Below, piece by piece: positions 1-11,100 of a DNA stretch of 64,000 bases. The notes under the pieces were generated by a model. The model was not told where the DNA came from and ran no database searches. It saw only the letters and a list, made by a program, of their open reading frames with translations. Both the position numbers and the translations under genes were made by a program. Numbering within the stretch: the first letter of the stretch is position 1; each line of letters opens with the position of its first letter. Source of the stretch: Rhizaria sp. SCN 62-66 (Eukaryota > Rhizaria, unplaced); NCBI GenBank assembly GCA_001724265.1, contig MEDY01000014.1:124001-188000 (forward strand), in the 5' to 3' direction.

Positions 1-1
1 C

Positions 2-3000
2 AGCGGTGTCCATAGAAACGGCTTCGATGTCAACAGCAACACTGCGGCGCTGGGTCTCTCGTCCCCACAGCCGCTGCCGCTGCCCCAAGGCGCGCGCAGA
101 CAGAGCGCGCAGCAGCAGCCGTTGTCGTACGCGTCGCAGTACAAGGGCGCGCGCGCCCCACTGCCCGCGCCGCCGCTGCCGCCGGTGCCCACGGTCTCTG
201 GCGCCGTCATCCCCGCCTCGGCGATGCCGCACTCAGCCCTAATGCCGCCGCACTCGGGCTTGACGCACCACTTGCCGGTGCGCGCGCCGCAGGCCGTCGT
301 GCTGCGCCTGCCGACCCACGCGCTGCTGCTCTCGCGCGCGCTGCCACCCGTGCTTGCTCTCGTCAACATCGCCACGTTCGTCTCCTCGATCGTGAACCTC
401 GTGTACCGCCGCCGCGACCGCGACATCGCGTCCACGGCGTCGCTGGTTGCCGTGTGGACCACGTGCGCCGGCGTCGGCATCGTCGGCGTCGTCTTCGTCG
501 TCCTGTCGCGGCTGCTCCAGCGCGCAGTCGAGCCGCTCTGGCGCTCCCGCGTGCGCCGCGCCCTCCGCCGCGGTCACCGCAAGCGCAAGCTGGCCGAGAT
601 TATGCGCGGCTTCCTCGAGCGCGCCGGCCTCCGGTCCAGCGCGCGGCCCGCGGCCACCGCGGCAGCGGGCGCGAACGGCGAGGGACTGGACGCACCGCTG
701 ACGGCCGTGTACGCCGGCGGCGGCGCAGACAGTGGGAGCTATGGTGACAGCGTTGATAGCGGCAGCGGCAGTGGATCTGATGAGGGCGCATACAGCGACG
801 ACTTCAGCGATGATGACAGCGACGACGACGACGACGACGGTGACTTTGACACCGCGAACAGCCACAATCATCATCATAATCACTACTATCATCATCACCA
901 TCATCATCATAATCGGGGTCGCTATAACGTTGGCGACGGAGATGAGTACGATGATCTTGACACGACCGCAAACGCCGTCATCTACGCCGGACCTCACGAG
1001 TACGCGCTCTCCTCAGTCTACTCCAACAACAACAGCAACAACAACAACAATAACAATAACAACGCCGGTGACGGCTATGATGACTACAGCTCGAGTGGCC
1101 AGTACGTCGTGAGCGGCATGTCGCGCTACCGCCCGCCGCACGTGCCCGTCGCCATGGCGGACGCCACGACGGACCCCCGCGCGCTGGCTTTCGCGCCGCC
1201 CATCTACGCCGCCGCCGACGCCGTCACTGCGGCCGCCAACGCCGCGGCGGCGGCTGCAGCAGCAGCGGCGGCTCACGGTCACTCCGCGGCAGGCAGTGCG
1301 CGCAGCGGGAGCTCAACCCCGCGGTCACAGCCCTCGCGTCCCGGCACGCCCTCGCGCGTTCACGACAATCAGAGCAGCCATCACAACAACAGCTACGCCG
1401 GCACCGGCGCCGGCGCGGGCGCTGCGCGTCCCCTCTCCCGCGCGAGCTCGAGCTCCCACTACAGCCACTCGCACTCGCATCATAATTCGCATTCGCACTC
1501 TCTGGCGCACACGCCGGCGCGCTCCCGCGCCCCCAGCCGCAGCCAGAGCCGCGGCACTGCCCCAGCCGGCGGTGGTTCGCACGCTGCCGCGCCGGGAGCC
1601 GGCACCGGAGGTGTGTACAAGTCCTCTCTGGGGAGTGCAGGCGCGAGCGGGCCCGGCAGCTTCACGCCCGCCGACGCCGCGGTGGCGCTGCTGGCACGCG
1701 CGCCGCTGGGGGTCGTGGCCGTGGCCGGCAGCGTCGGCGGCTGCAGCGACCCCGACGACAGCGACGGGGACGATGGCCGGGACAACATCCGTGCGGGTGA
1801 GGGCGACGGCGATGATGGAGACAGCGGCGAGAATGACGGCGACGACAGTGGCAGCGATGACGCCGACGATGGCAACGGTGACGAGACCGCTGGTCCTGTG
1901 TCGGCTGCGGTTGCCATGGCGCGCCACGTCAGCCAGGTCAGCCACGTCAGCAGCGCCAGCGGGGCCAGCAGCGCCAGCGCGGCCAGCGGGGCCGGCAGCG
2001 CGCGCCGCGGCAAGTCCTCCCGTCGCGGCCGGCCCAGCGGCAGTAGCCGCCACGGCGGCGGCAGCATCAGCAGTGACCTCAACCTCAATAGCTCACACAG
2101 CAACGCCAAGAATGTGGACGGCGACGCGAACCCTGACGGCGGCGGTCTCTTCGGCTCGCCGTCAATGGCCTTCGAGCCCGCTCTCCCCGGCGGCGGTTCC
2201 CGCGGCGCCGCCATCAACCGCGACGCTCTCACTGCGACCACGACCGCAAGCAACAACAGCAGTGCCGACGCCAGCGCGAAGCCCGAGGCCGATAGCTCCA
2301 CCATCGCGACTGCTTCTGAGAGTGGCGGCCACAGGCGCAGCGGCAGCGGCGCGAGCGGCAGCTCCCGGCGCCGCGACGGCGGCCGGCGTTCCGGCAGCTC
2401 GAGCTCTTTCTCTTCCTCGTCGTCCTCCGCGTCAGCGTCGGCGTCGGCGTCGTATGTGACCAAGAGTGGCGCCAGTCCCGCTAACGGCGGCGGCGGCGGC
2501 GGCAACGCGCGCAGCGGCTCGCGCTCCGCCCGCGCCTCCGTCGTCGCCGCCGCCCGTCGCGGCGCAAACTCTGCGGCAAACACTGTTGCAAACGCGAATG
2601 TACGCAGTGCGGCGGCCGCTGCGACGGGGATCCGCACCGGCGCACCGCCCGTGCAGCGGCTGTACGTAGCCTCCGTGCTGACGGCGCTGTGCTTCGTCGT
2701 CCGCGCCGCGCTGCTGCCGCTCATCACGCGCTTCGACGTCGGCCATTGGGCCGTGCTGCTGACCTACTTCGCCGTCGGAGAGGTCCTCCCCGCGCTCGCC
2801 ATGATCAAGGCCTTCACCACGGCGCACGCGCGGCCAGTTTCGCGCGCGCAGCAGGCCGCTGCGGCGGCGGCGGCGGCCGCGGCGGCTGCGGCGGCCGCGG
2901 TCGAGGCCGAGCAGCAGGCGCGCGCGCTCGCTGACGCCGGGCTCTGGTCTGGCGCCGAGGGCAACGTCAGCTCTGCGCCCCTCGCTGACGCATCTGCCTC

Positions 3001-4681
3001 TTACGCTGGCCCTCACACTGGCGCTGACTCTGGCGTGACGGGCACGGCGACCGGTTTGGTGCCGGTGGGCACGGAGCGTGGTCTAACCGGCCCTCCCAAT
3101 GGCGGCGGAGGCGCGGTGGCTGTGGCGGCCCAGGGCTTCGGCTTCGGCCTCGCGCCCGCCGCGGACTCTGCCGCTGGCGTCACCGCGGTGGGGAGCTACG
3201 GCCACGGCCACACCTACGGTGGATACGGCGGCTACACGCCCGCCACGCCGGTCTACGGCGCCGTCCCCGCGTCTGCAGCGTACGGCAACGGACCCGCCGG
3301 CTCGCCCCCTCAGGCCCACGGTCTCGTCGACGGCGCTCAAGGTCACTACAGTGGGCATGTGGTGCCGGTGACCCCGCGCCGTGGCGCTTCTGGCGCTGCT
3401 GGGACTGCCGGGAACACCGGAGTGACTGGGGTCGGCAATGTCGGCCCTTCGCGGTTCTCGCTCGGGTCGTACGCCGCCGCGTCCCCCGCTGGACTCAATG
3501 CTCACGGCCACACTCACGGTCACTCTCAGGGACACGTGGGTTATGGGTACGGCGGGTACGCCAACGCGTACGGCACCGGTTCGCAGCCAGTCCCCGTGTC
3601 TGGCTCTGCTGATGACAACGCCTCACAGCCGCAGGCGCAGTTGTATCAGACCGCGTCATCTGCGGTTGCGATGGGCAGCAGCGTTGCGACCAACGCCCCC
3701 CTCGCCTCGAGCGCCGCGGCCGCCGGGCCCTTCGGCTTCGGTCTCGGCCTCAGCCTGGGCGGCGGCGCGGGCCGCTTTGGTCTCTTCGACGCTTCTGCCG
3801 CCGCTGCCGCCGACGCCGACGCCGACGCTGACGCCGCTGCGCTAGCGCTCGCGGGGCAGGGCGTGTCGTTTGTGCCCTTCACTGCGGCGACGAGCCTCGC
3901 GCACTCGACTGCCGGCGGCGGCGGCATCGGCTCGGCGGCGGTGCCCTTTCCGCCTCCCCTTGTCATCGGCACTGGCTTGGGCGCGACCTCAGGCGCTGGT
4001 GGCTACAGCAACACTCTGGCATCGACCCCCCGCAACTCATCGTCGTCAGCTTTTGGAGCCGCGTTCGGCGCCGCTTTCTCGCCCCAGAACGCCGGCGGCG
4101 CGCTGTACTCGCATCACGGCACCATGAACAACAACACCATCAACGTGCCTTTGTACAGCACCGGTCTGGTCTCGGCAACCGCGCCGCCGCAGCGTTCGCC
4201 ATTGCGTCCCTCTGCAATGGCCCTGAGCGCCGCCATGACCGCGGGCGCGGGTGCGGGCGCGGGCTTCGAGGCCGACTCAGGCGGCGTCGCGTCCCCCGCG
4301 CTCTCCGCGGCCGCCGTGCCCGCGCTGGGCTCGGTCTTAGGCGCCACCGGTGGTCAGCCCGGAGGCAGTCTGCCGCCTCTGGCCAGCACTCCTGCCTCCG
4401 CGCTGGGTCCGCTTGGGGAGAGCGTGCGGCGGTCGGGCGGCGCGCCGGTCCTGGGGCAGCGAGCGGCTGCGGGTGGCCACCATCAGGGCGGCGCGGGGGC
4501 CGCGGGCGCCGGGCTGTCGAGCGCAGGCGCGATCGTGGGCGTAGGCGGGCAGGGGGCCAAGCACCAGGCCTCCGCCGCCGCCGCAGAGGCTGCGTTCAAG
4601 CGACAGCTGAGTCTGCACAATATCGCGCTGGCGGACGAGGAGGCCGGGGGGAGCCAGGACCAGGACGGATGGAAGCAGTGA
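2..4681 (+). CDS. Low-complexity multi-pass membrane protein, 5'-partial (possible THH1/TOM1/GPR137-like 7TM)
   Basis: The frame is open from base 2 with no stop upstream, so the gene enters from the left edge. 1559 residues are visible before TGA. Two hydrophobic segments lie at about residues 108-135 and 145-170, followed by a basic stretch. Two more lie at about 887-909 and 914-937. Between the two pairs are about 700 residues of low-complexity sequence: acidic SD/DD runs, a His cluster, an Asn run, poly-Ala and Ser-rich blocks. Another 620 residues of Gly/Ala/Ser/His-rich tail follow. The last membrane pair, with a short polar loop and a GEVLP-type motif, resembles the end of THH1/TOM1/TOM3 and GPR137 seven-helix proteins. 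That would make the window hold TM4-7 with a huge disordered insertion. The family assignment is weak; the membrane segments and disorder are directly visible. Confidence 0.75.
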   Translation, partial: SGVHRNGFDVNSNTAALGLSSPQPLPLPQGARRQSAQQQPLSYASQYKGARAPLPAPPLPPVPTVSGAVIPASAMPHSALMPPHSGLTHHLPVRAPQAVVLRLPTHALLLSRALPPVLALVNIATFVSSIVNLVYRRRDRDIASTASLVAVWTTCAGVGIVGVVFVVLSRLLQRAVEPLWRSRVRRALRRGHRKRKLAEIMRGFLERAGLRSSARPAATAAAGANGEGLDAPLTAVYAGGGADSGSYGDSVDSGSGSGSDEGAYSDDFSDDDSDDDDDDGDFDTANSHNHHHNHYYHHHHHHHNRGRYNVGDGDEYDDLDTTANAVIYAGPHEYALSSVYSNNNSNNNNNNNNNAGDGYDDYSSSGQYVVSGMSRYRPPHVPVAMADATTDPRALAFAPPIYAAADAVTAAANAAAAAAAAAAAHGHSAAGSARSGSSTPRSQPSRPGTPSRVHDNQSSHHNNSYAGTGAGAGAARPLSRASSSSHYSHSHSHHNSHSHSLAHTPARSRAPSRSQSRGTAPAGGGSHAAAPGAGTGGVYKSSLGSAGASGPGSFTPADAAVALLARAPLGVVAVAGSVGGCSDPDDSDGDDGRDNIRAGEGDGDDGDSGENDGDDSGSDDADDGNGDETAGPVSAAVAMARHVSQVSHVSSASGASSASAASGAGSARRGKSSRRGRPSGSSRHGGGSISSDLNLNSSHSNAKNVDGDANPDGGGLFGSPSMAFEPALPGGGSRGAAINRDALTATTTASNNSSADASAKPEADSSTIATASESGGHRRSGSGASGSSRRRDGGRRSGSSSSFSSSSSSASASASASYVTKSGASPANGGGGGGNARSGSRSARASVVAAARRGANSAANTVANANVRSAAAAATGIRTGAPPVQRLYVASVLTALCFVVRAALLPLITRFDVGHWAVLLTYFAVGEVLPALAMIKAFTTAHARPVSRAQQAAAAAAAAAAAAAAAVEAEQQARALADAGLWSGAEGNVSSAPLADASASYAGPHTGADSGVTGTATGLVPVGTERGLTGPPNGGGGAVAVAAQGFGFGLAPAADSAAGVTAVGSYGHGHTYGGYGGYTPATPVYGAVPASAAYGNGPAGSPPQAHGLVDGAQGHYSGHVVPVTPRRGASGAAGTAGNTGVTGVGNVGPSRFSLGSYAAASPAGLNAHGHTHGHSQGHVGYGYGGYANAYGTGSQPVPVSGSADDNASQPQAQLYQTASSAVAMGSSVATNAPLASSAAAAGPFGFGLGLSLGGGAGRFGLFDASAAAAADADADADAAALALAGQGVSFVPFTAATSLAHSTAGGGGIGSAAVPFPPPLVIGTGLGATSGAGGYSNTLASTPRNSSSSAFGAAFGAAFSPQNAGGALYSHHGTMNNNTINVPLYSTGLVSATAPPQRSPLRPSAMALSAAMTAGAGAGAGFEADSGGVASPALSAAAVPALGSVLGATGGQPGGSLPPLASTPASALGPLGESVRRSGGAPVLGQRAAAGGHHQGGAGAAGAGLSSAGAIVGVGGQGAKHQASAAAAEAAFKRQLSLHNIALADEEAGGSQDQDGWKQ

Positions 4682-5043
4682 GCTTGCGTCCGAGCGCGGA
4701 CGAGACGCATCCTGGACTGTGCTGGCTGGCTTCGACTTGGGCGGCTGGTGACGAAACGGTGACGAAGTGGCTGCGGTTGTGGTGGATTTTCAACTCGTTT
4801 ATTTCGTTGTTATATATCGCGTATTACCGATTTATAACGCAGTATATCGGTAATATAAACTGTAATTTAATTTATTCACTGGAGCAAGCTCTGTTTCAGC
4901 AAATACATAGGTCTAATAATCGTGTTAAAGTTCGCCACCACATATCTCCTCGGCTCGGAGAAATCCAAACGGAAGCGCGGAGGGGTCATGACAGAAGTGC
5001 AGTACTCTGCACACCCCGAACCGTCAACGCACTGCTAGTCAAC
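4682..5043. other. Intergenic spacer, 362 bp
   Basis: AT-rich spacer between two plus-strand genes. It holds the inverted repeat listed separately at 4822-4855 and an AATAAA-poor 3' region. The pyrimidine-rich stretch ending in CTAG six bases before the 5044 ATG looks like a splice acceptor. No gene is seen. Confidence 0.6.
4822..4855. repeat. Perfect 10-bp inverted repeat with 14-base loop
   Basis: TATTACCGAT at 4822-4831 is the exact reverse complement of ATCGGTAATA at 4846-4855. It lies 140 bases past the stop of the membrane-protein gene and 190 bases before the next start. It could be a 3'-end or protein-binding element; the role is not known. Confidence 0.5.
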
Positions 5044-5845
5044 ATGTTGAAGAATATCTCCAAGATTACATCTCGTGTCAAAATTACGCGCTCTCTGGTG
5101 CCAGTTGTGACCTGCATCACGCGGGCTCAGGCGACCAAGGCTCCTGTGTGCCAGCACGTCGTCCCCCGTGCCGCGCCCCTGGTCTCTGCCACCGCATTCC
5201 CCGCTGCTCCTCGCGCTGCTGCGTGGCCCACATACGGTGTGCCATTTGTGCCTTCGCGTGGCTTTTCCCCCGACGCTGTCGCTGCCGCTGAGATGCCTGC
5301 CGCCGTCAAACTCGTACGTCTACCGCCCGTCGTCAGCCACGCTCCACTACTTCAAACGTTGCCACTCGATCTGCGATATGCACGACTTTCTCTCGCTATA
5401 TCCGCGCCAAACTGACATATATTTTATACCCGTGTGTTTTGCGTTTACCATTTGAATTTCACGCTGTTCTGTTCTGACTTAGCTCTTCTCTGAGTTCGTG
5501 ACTGCGCTTAGCGCTCTTGCCGAGGACAACCCCGGCATGATCTTGGACCACAACCTGCCCCTGCTGTCGTGCTACGCTGCCCAGCCGCACCACGCGCAGT
5601 GGGCGTGCCCGACGCTGACGCTGACTCTCCCCGCCGGCCGCGGCGAGTACGTGCTGCGCCACTACTCCCCGCGCCCCACGGCCGTGCCCTCGGTTTCGCT
5701 GCAGTCGCCCGTGTCGGCCGCCGCGTATACGTACGCGTACCACCCCGAGCAGCAGCGCTGGGAGTGCACCGCCGACGGACACCTGCTCATCGAGCTGCTG
5801 GTGCGCGAGCTCACGCCCATCTGCCGCGGGTACCCCAACTTCTGA
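5044..5845 (+). CDS. Spliced, mitochondrially targeted protein of unknown function
   Basis: Two exons: 5044-5313 (90 codons) and 5483-5845 (ends TGA), joined in phase 0 across a 169-base GT-AG intron, giving a 210-residue protein. Exon 1 begins with a Lys/Arg/Ser/Thr-rich stretch without acidic residues (MLKNISKITSRVKITR), a typical mitochondrial presequence. This is followed by an Ala/Pro-rich linker. Exon 2 encodes a compact GC-rich domain with an aromatic/His-rich centre and an ending rich in Leu and Glu. I do not recognise the family. The intron call rests on a canonical GTACGT donor, a CTGAC-like branch site next to the CTTAG acceptor, and the AT-rich, non-coding character of the gap. 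The start is the first ATG of the presequence-like segment. An alternative reading is two unrelated small ORFs, which I consider unlikely. Confidence 0.65.
5314..5482 (+). other. Spliceosomal intron, 169 bases, phase 0
   Basis: The donor GTACGT is at 5314-5319 and the acceptor TTAG ends at 5482, with TTCTGAC just before it. AT content rises inside the segment. Removing it joins two coding-like exons in frame. Confidence 0.7.
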
Positions 5846-6446
5846 GCCGCGGGTGAGTCAATGAGGCTGTGAGTTTTCAGATCAAAATATTGAGGCAGTG
5901 ACGCTCAGTGACGCCGGTATAATGGCATATATCACTCTGGTTTAGCTCTGGGGCCATATCACCATGTAACCGCAATGGATAATATTGGCAACAGCACGAC
6001 TGCTGCACGAGTTGAAGACAATGCGAATGAAAGCAAATAGATGACAAACTTACTTAGTATCAGGTTGATGATCGCATGAATCAATGCTATTTTATTCACT
6101 TGTCTTTCTAATATTCTGGAATATCTTTATTTCTTGTAAGTGCGACTTGTACCTTTGTATTTTATTCCATCATGAACTAGAATAAACGTGCAAGCAGACA
6201 ACGGCCCGTAAAAACAGTAAAGATATTGCTCAGGATACAAACTTGATCAAAGTCAACAACCGTAACCCAATAACCTGTAACAGTATCTATCGTGCGCGCC
6301 GTCATATCTGTGTTTGCTCACGGTCGTCACCTCACTGAGAACAGCGCCTCACAGTCCGTGCCCTTAGTCCTTGGCTCGCTCACAGTCGGTCGCTCCCACT
6401 CGTCACACCGCGCCGCGCCGCGCCGCGCCCCGCTCCGCTCTGCTCC
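5846..6446. other. Convergent intergenic spacer, 601 bp
   Basis: AT-rich region between the 3' ends of the 5044 gene (plus) and USE1 (minus). AATAAA at 6181-6186 could serve as the plus-strand polyadenylation signal, and TTTATT strings near 6130 could be minus-strand ones. No tRNA or ORF of note is seen. Confidence 0.6.
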
Positions 6447-7739
6447 TCACCACCGTGGCTTGGGCACCACCTTGATCACGACGACGGCGAGCATCAGCAT
6501 GGCGACCGCGGCGGCGAGCATCGCCAGCTGTCCGCAGCATCCACCCCAGCCCTGCCGGTCGAGAAACCGCGCGAGCCTGCTCGAAGTGGCGCGCAGCCCC
6601 GTCTCGAGCGCCTCGGTGACCGTGTCCACGCCGTCAAGCACCGCGCGGTCCGCCGCCAGCGCGCCCGCGATGCCGCGCACGCGGTCTTTGAGCGCGGCGG
6701 AGAGCTCCAAGAGGTCGTCCGCCACAGCATCACGCTCTGCTGCCGTCGCATTCACGGTCGCACCGCTAGAAGAGCTTGAGCTTGAACCTGAGCCAGAGAG
6801 TACTGGGGGCGGGGCGTCGAGGCCGAGGCCGCGGCGGAGGTGAGAGAGCTCGGCAGCGCGGGCCAGCGCGCGGCGCTCGCGGAGAGCAGTAGCGGCGGCG
6901 GACGCTGCAAGGGCATCAACGTCGTCAAATGCAGAATCAGAAGCAGAGCCAGAAGCAGAGGCAGAGGCAGAGGCAGAGGCAGGGTTCTGTTGTGACGCTG
7001 TTGTTGATGCTGCTGTTGCTGATAAGGATGATGAGTCAGACGCGGGGACAGAGGAAGGCGATGCGGACTGCCAAGAGCTCGGAGTCTTTGCAGGATTACC
7101 GTTGTTGGAGTCGTTTGTGTTGTTGGGTGATGTGACACCAAGGCTGGCGACGTGCGCTGCCGCGAACGCTGTGACCGAGGCCTCGAGCGCGGCGCGGTCC
7201 GCGGGCAGTGCGGGCGTGCCGGGCAGCGCGCCGCGGCGGCGCAGCACCGCGGCAGCGCTCGCCGCGGCCTGCAGCGTCTGTATCTGCTCCCCCACCGCAC
7301 TCGCACTCTCCGAGACTGAGTCGCCTGCCTTCGCGGCCGCTGCTGCTACTGCTGATGCGGCAGCGGCGGCCTTGGCGCCGGGGCCGGTGGAGGCGCGGGC
7401 AAGCAGCGCGGGCAGCGCGGCGGTGAAGACGTCGAGCGCGACGGAGTCGGAGAACGCGAGGTGCTCAGGAGCCTCTGCCTCGCCAAGAGCGGCGTGACAC
7501 AGCGACAGCGCTGCACAGAGCTGGCGCTGCGCGACACGAGCGGAGTCGAAGGACGCCGCACGCAGGAACGAGGACCGCGCAGGGTCAAAGACGGAGCTCG
7601 CGTCCGAGGCGGACAGGGAGAAGATGGGCGGCGCAGGGGCGCGCGGGACAGATGGGAGCTTCGAGGAGGAAGCAGTGGTTGAAGATGTTGAGTCAGCGGA
7701 CTCGTCGGGAGACCCCACGATTGCACGGAAAAGCCACAT
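6447..7739 (-). CDS. USE1: USE1-like t-SNARE (ER/Golgi retrograde transport)
   Basis: 430 residues from the first ATG at 7739; stop TGA. USE1 is the Qc-type SNARE at the ER that works with Sec20, Ufe1/syntaxin-18 and Sec22 in Golgi-to-ER retrieval. The C-terminus shows the family layout. An amphipathic SNARE-like helix (LLELSAALKDRV onward, with a run of heptad Leu/Val) is followed by a hydrophobic anchor of about 20 residues. The chain then ends in K-V-V-P-K-P-R-W, close to the IRIMPKLK-type ending of animal USE1. The middle is Ser/Ala-rich filler, making it longer than the usual 260 residues. The N-terminus is uncertain. The frame is open to a TGA at about 7890 without another ATG, and sequence upstream of 7700 is less GC-rich, so a short upstream coding exon is possible. 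Confidence 0.72.
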   Translation of the reverse strand: MWLFRAIVGSPDESADSTSSTTASSSKLPSVPRAPAPPIFSLSASDASSVFDPARSSFLRAASFDSARVAQRQLCAALSLCHAALGEAEAPEHLAFSDSVALDVFTAALPALLARASTGPGAKAAAAASAVAAAAAKAGDSVSESASAVGEQIQTLQAAASAAAVLRRRGALPGTPALPADRAALEASVTAFAAAHVASLGVTSPNNTNDSNNGNPAKTPSSWQSASPSSVPASDSSSLSATAASTTASQQNPASASASASASGSASDSAFDDVDALAASAAATALRERRALARAAELSHLRRGLGLDAPPPVLSGSGSSSSSSSGATVNATAAERDAVADDLLELSAALKDRVRGIAGALAADRAVLDGVDTVTEALETGLRATSSRLARFLDRQGWGGCCGQLAMLAAAVAMLMLAVVVIKVVPKPRW

Positions 7740-8143
7740 TGAATTACAATGCAGAAAACCCGATGTGTGTGTCCAAAAAGCCAAAGAAGCTGCACTTGAC
7801 AGACGATTGGTCTCAGATATCAATGTTGCTCGCCAGCTCTTGTCCAGCCACGAAAAAATCGCAGAGCGCGGTCGCCCACCTCACGGACGAGCCAATTCGA
7901 GCACGCAAACGTGCTCATATACTACGCCGGTCCGCTATGATACCGTAACACTCGCGTATGATGTTTTTCCGTGACTTTTATATATAAATCCATTATTGCA
8001 TTTCTATCGGGGCACGTTATCCCTTCCAGTGGCACTCCTTGCTCGAGGCTCTTTCACTCTCGGCATCGCCCGAACTTCTTCCGGGAACTCACTCTGCTCT
8101 GCCTCGTATATTTCTTCTTCGTTTTTGTTTCCCCCGCAGCACA
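7740..8143. promoter_or_regulatory. Divergent intergenic region between USE1 and MRD1
   Basis: This 404-bp segment separates two divergent genes and must hold both promoters. Its right end (8100-8139) is a strong pyrimidine tract ending in CCCCCGCAG four bases before the MRD1 ATG. That is a likely splice acceptor for a 5' UTR intron or a trans-spliced leader. No individual promoter element could be identified. Confidence 0.5.
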
Positions 8144-11100
8144 ATGGAGCCGACAACCCGTTTGTGTTTGAAGAACATCCCTTTGACTCTGACAGAGACG
8201 GCGCTTCGCGAGAAGCTTCTGCGCGAGACCAAGGGCGTGAATGGCAAGCCGATTACCGACATGGCGCTCACCGACGTCCGCATCGCTCGCACTAAGCACG
8301 GCAAGTCGCGCCAGCTCGCCTTCATTGGCTTCAAGACCGCGGAGCAGTGCGCCATTGTGCAGCGTTACTGGAACCGCGCGTTCATGGGCACTATCCGCGT
8401 CCAGGTACGTCACGTCGCAACACGACAGCATCACGCTGCTAACTTATGAAACACTTTGCATGAGACTCTTAACGTTCACATATTCGACTGCTGCTGCATG
8501 ATCTGAACAGCCACATGCATATCTATTTGTCACTTGTATTCATTGGTCCCATGCGACATCTATATCGCTCACCACATCCATGCTTGACTCTTCTCTCTCT
8601 TTTTCATGTTCGTTCTCACTGTGATTGCGGCTACGTTTCAGGCTGAGTTCGCGCAGCCCCCCGGCGCGGGCGACCTGGCGCGACCCTGGTCGCGCTACTC
8701 CGAGGGCGCGTCCCGCAACCCCGCCACGCAGGCCCGTCTGGCCGCCGAGCACCAGGCGCGCCTCGACCGCGCGCGCCAGATCGCGCTCAACGGCGGCGTC
8801 TCCACGGCCGCCGCCGACGGCCACTCCCCGGCGCGCAACGACACGGTGGTGGTCAACGGCGAGACGGTCGCGCTCCGCGCCGGCCGCGGCGAGGCGCTCC
8901 TGAGCCCCGAGGAGCAGGCGCTCGCCCGCGCCCGCCGCGCGCAGCAGCAGGCTCTGGCGTTCCATCCCGCTCTGCGCTCGCTGACGGCCGAGCAGCGCGA
9001 GCGCGTGCTGTCGGACCAGCGCTTTCTGGACTACATGGACACCAAGGCGACGGGCCGCGCGGAGCAGAAGACGTTCTGGGACAACAACGACCAGAGCCGG
9101 TCGACTAACTCGCTGCGCGCGCTGCTACTGGCGCGGCGGGAACGCGAGCAGGGCTTCGCAGTCGCGCACGGGGAGACGTATGAGACGCTGATGGCTAGTC
9201 TCAAGGCCGGCAAGGGCAAGGGCAAGGGCAAGGGTGACGACGGGGATGAGTCGACCGACGACGAGGAGTACTTCGAGAATCCCGCGGTGTCGGCCGCCGT
9301 CCGCGACGCCGACGCTGACGCTGTCGAGAAGGACTCCAAGTCCAAGGCTGGCAGCGATGACGACGAGGATGAGGACGAGGAGGTTGAGGACGAAGACAAC
9401 GAGTTCGTGAGCGAGCTTCTCAAGACACAGGCGACAAACCAGGCCAACAAGAGCACGGTGAGTGACGCAGACTACTTCAAGATGAAGGCGTCGTCCTCGT
9501 TCGACTCGGACGACGACGACGACTTCGAGAGCGATGACAACAAGAACAAAAACAAGAACACCCACAACGATAGTGACAGTGACGACGAGGACAGCCGCAC
9601 CCAGAGCGCGAGCAAGAGCAAGAGTGGCCTCACCAGTCGCGCCAAGCGCGCCAAGCCGGACTCCGACTCCGACTCGAGTGACGACGGTGACAGTGACTCG
9701 AGCGACGGCGGCAGTGACAGCGGCGGTGACAGCGGCGATTCGGACTCTGACTCTAGCGACAGTGTCAGTGACAGTAGTGACGATGACGACTCCAAGGTTA
9801 AGCAGGCCTCTAAGCGCTCGCGCCCTGCCTCCAAGAAGGCCGCTGCTTCTGAGTCCGAGTCCGAGTCGGACTCTGATGCCAAGACCAAGAAGAGCAAGTC
9901 TAAGGCCAAGAAGGACGCTAAGGACGGCGATAAGAAGAAGTCTAGCAAGAGCATGAAGGACGACGAGGACGACGACGGGCTTAACTTCGAGTCCGACGAC
10001 GAGGACAGTAAGGACAGCAAGAACTCCAAGAAGGACGCCGGCGCCGGCGTGCGTGCGGCCACCAACGTCCCCCGCGACCTGACCCCCGCGCAGGCCGAGG
10101 CTATGGTGCTCGAGTCCGGCCGCCTCTTCCTGCGCCGCCTCCCGTTCTCAGTCACCGAGGCCGAGCTCCGCTCCGCGCTCGACCGCTTCGGCGACGTCTC
10201 CGAGCTCTCGCTCCCGCTCGACCTCCAGCGCCAGTCCAAGGGCTTCGCGACGGCCGCGTTCACAGTGCCCGAGCACGCGCTGGCCGCCATGCGCGGGCTC
10301 GACGGCAAGCTCTTCCAGGGCCGCATCATTAACGTGCTCCCTGGCACCGCGCCCCTCGTCAGCGCGTCCGCCGGCGCGGGCGGCGCGGGCAGCGGGCCGA
10401 TCGACCCCAACAACCCCTTCGCCGGTCTGGGCGACGACGAGCTGCGCAAGATGACGCACAAGAAGAAGAAGGAGCTGCTCGAGCGCGCGCGCGCCCAGCA
10501 GGGACACAACTGGAACTCGCTCTTCATTTCCCCCAACACCGTCGCCGAGGCCGTGGCTAACAAGTTCCAGATGGCCAAGGCGGCGCTGCTCGGCGCCGAC
10601 GCCGCGGAGGAGCAGGCCAACATCGGCGTCCGCATGGCCGTCGCCGAGACGCACATGATCCAGGAGACCAAGAAGTACCTCGAGGCATGTGGCGTCGACT
10701 TGGACGCCTTCGTCTCGACCCCCAGCGCCGCCACGGGCGCCCGCGGCGCGGCGCAGCGCAGCACGACCACGATCCTGGTCAAGAACCTCCCGTTTGCGAC
10801 CGAGGACGCCGAGCTCCGCAAGCTCTTCAAGCGCTTCGGCGCGCTGGCGCGGTTTGTGCTGCCGCCTTACAAGACGGTCGCGCTTGTCGACTTCGCCGAC
10901 TCCTCCGCCGCCAAGAAGGCCTTCACGGCGCTGGCGTACAAGAAGTTCCACACGGCGCCGCTGTACCTGGAGTGGGCGCCGCGCGACTGCCTGAAGCCGC
11001 TCGACGCCGCCGCGGCGGCCGCGATGCCGGGCGCCGTTGTCGCGCTCTCCGCAGACGGCCGGTCCACCACCGACGTCGCCGCCGCGCTCGACTCGCAGGA

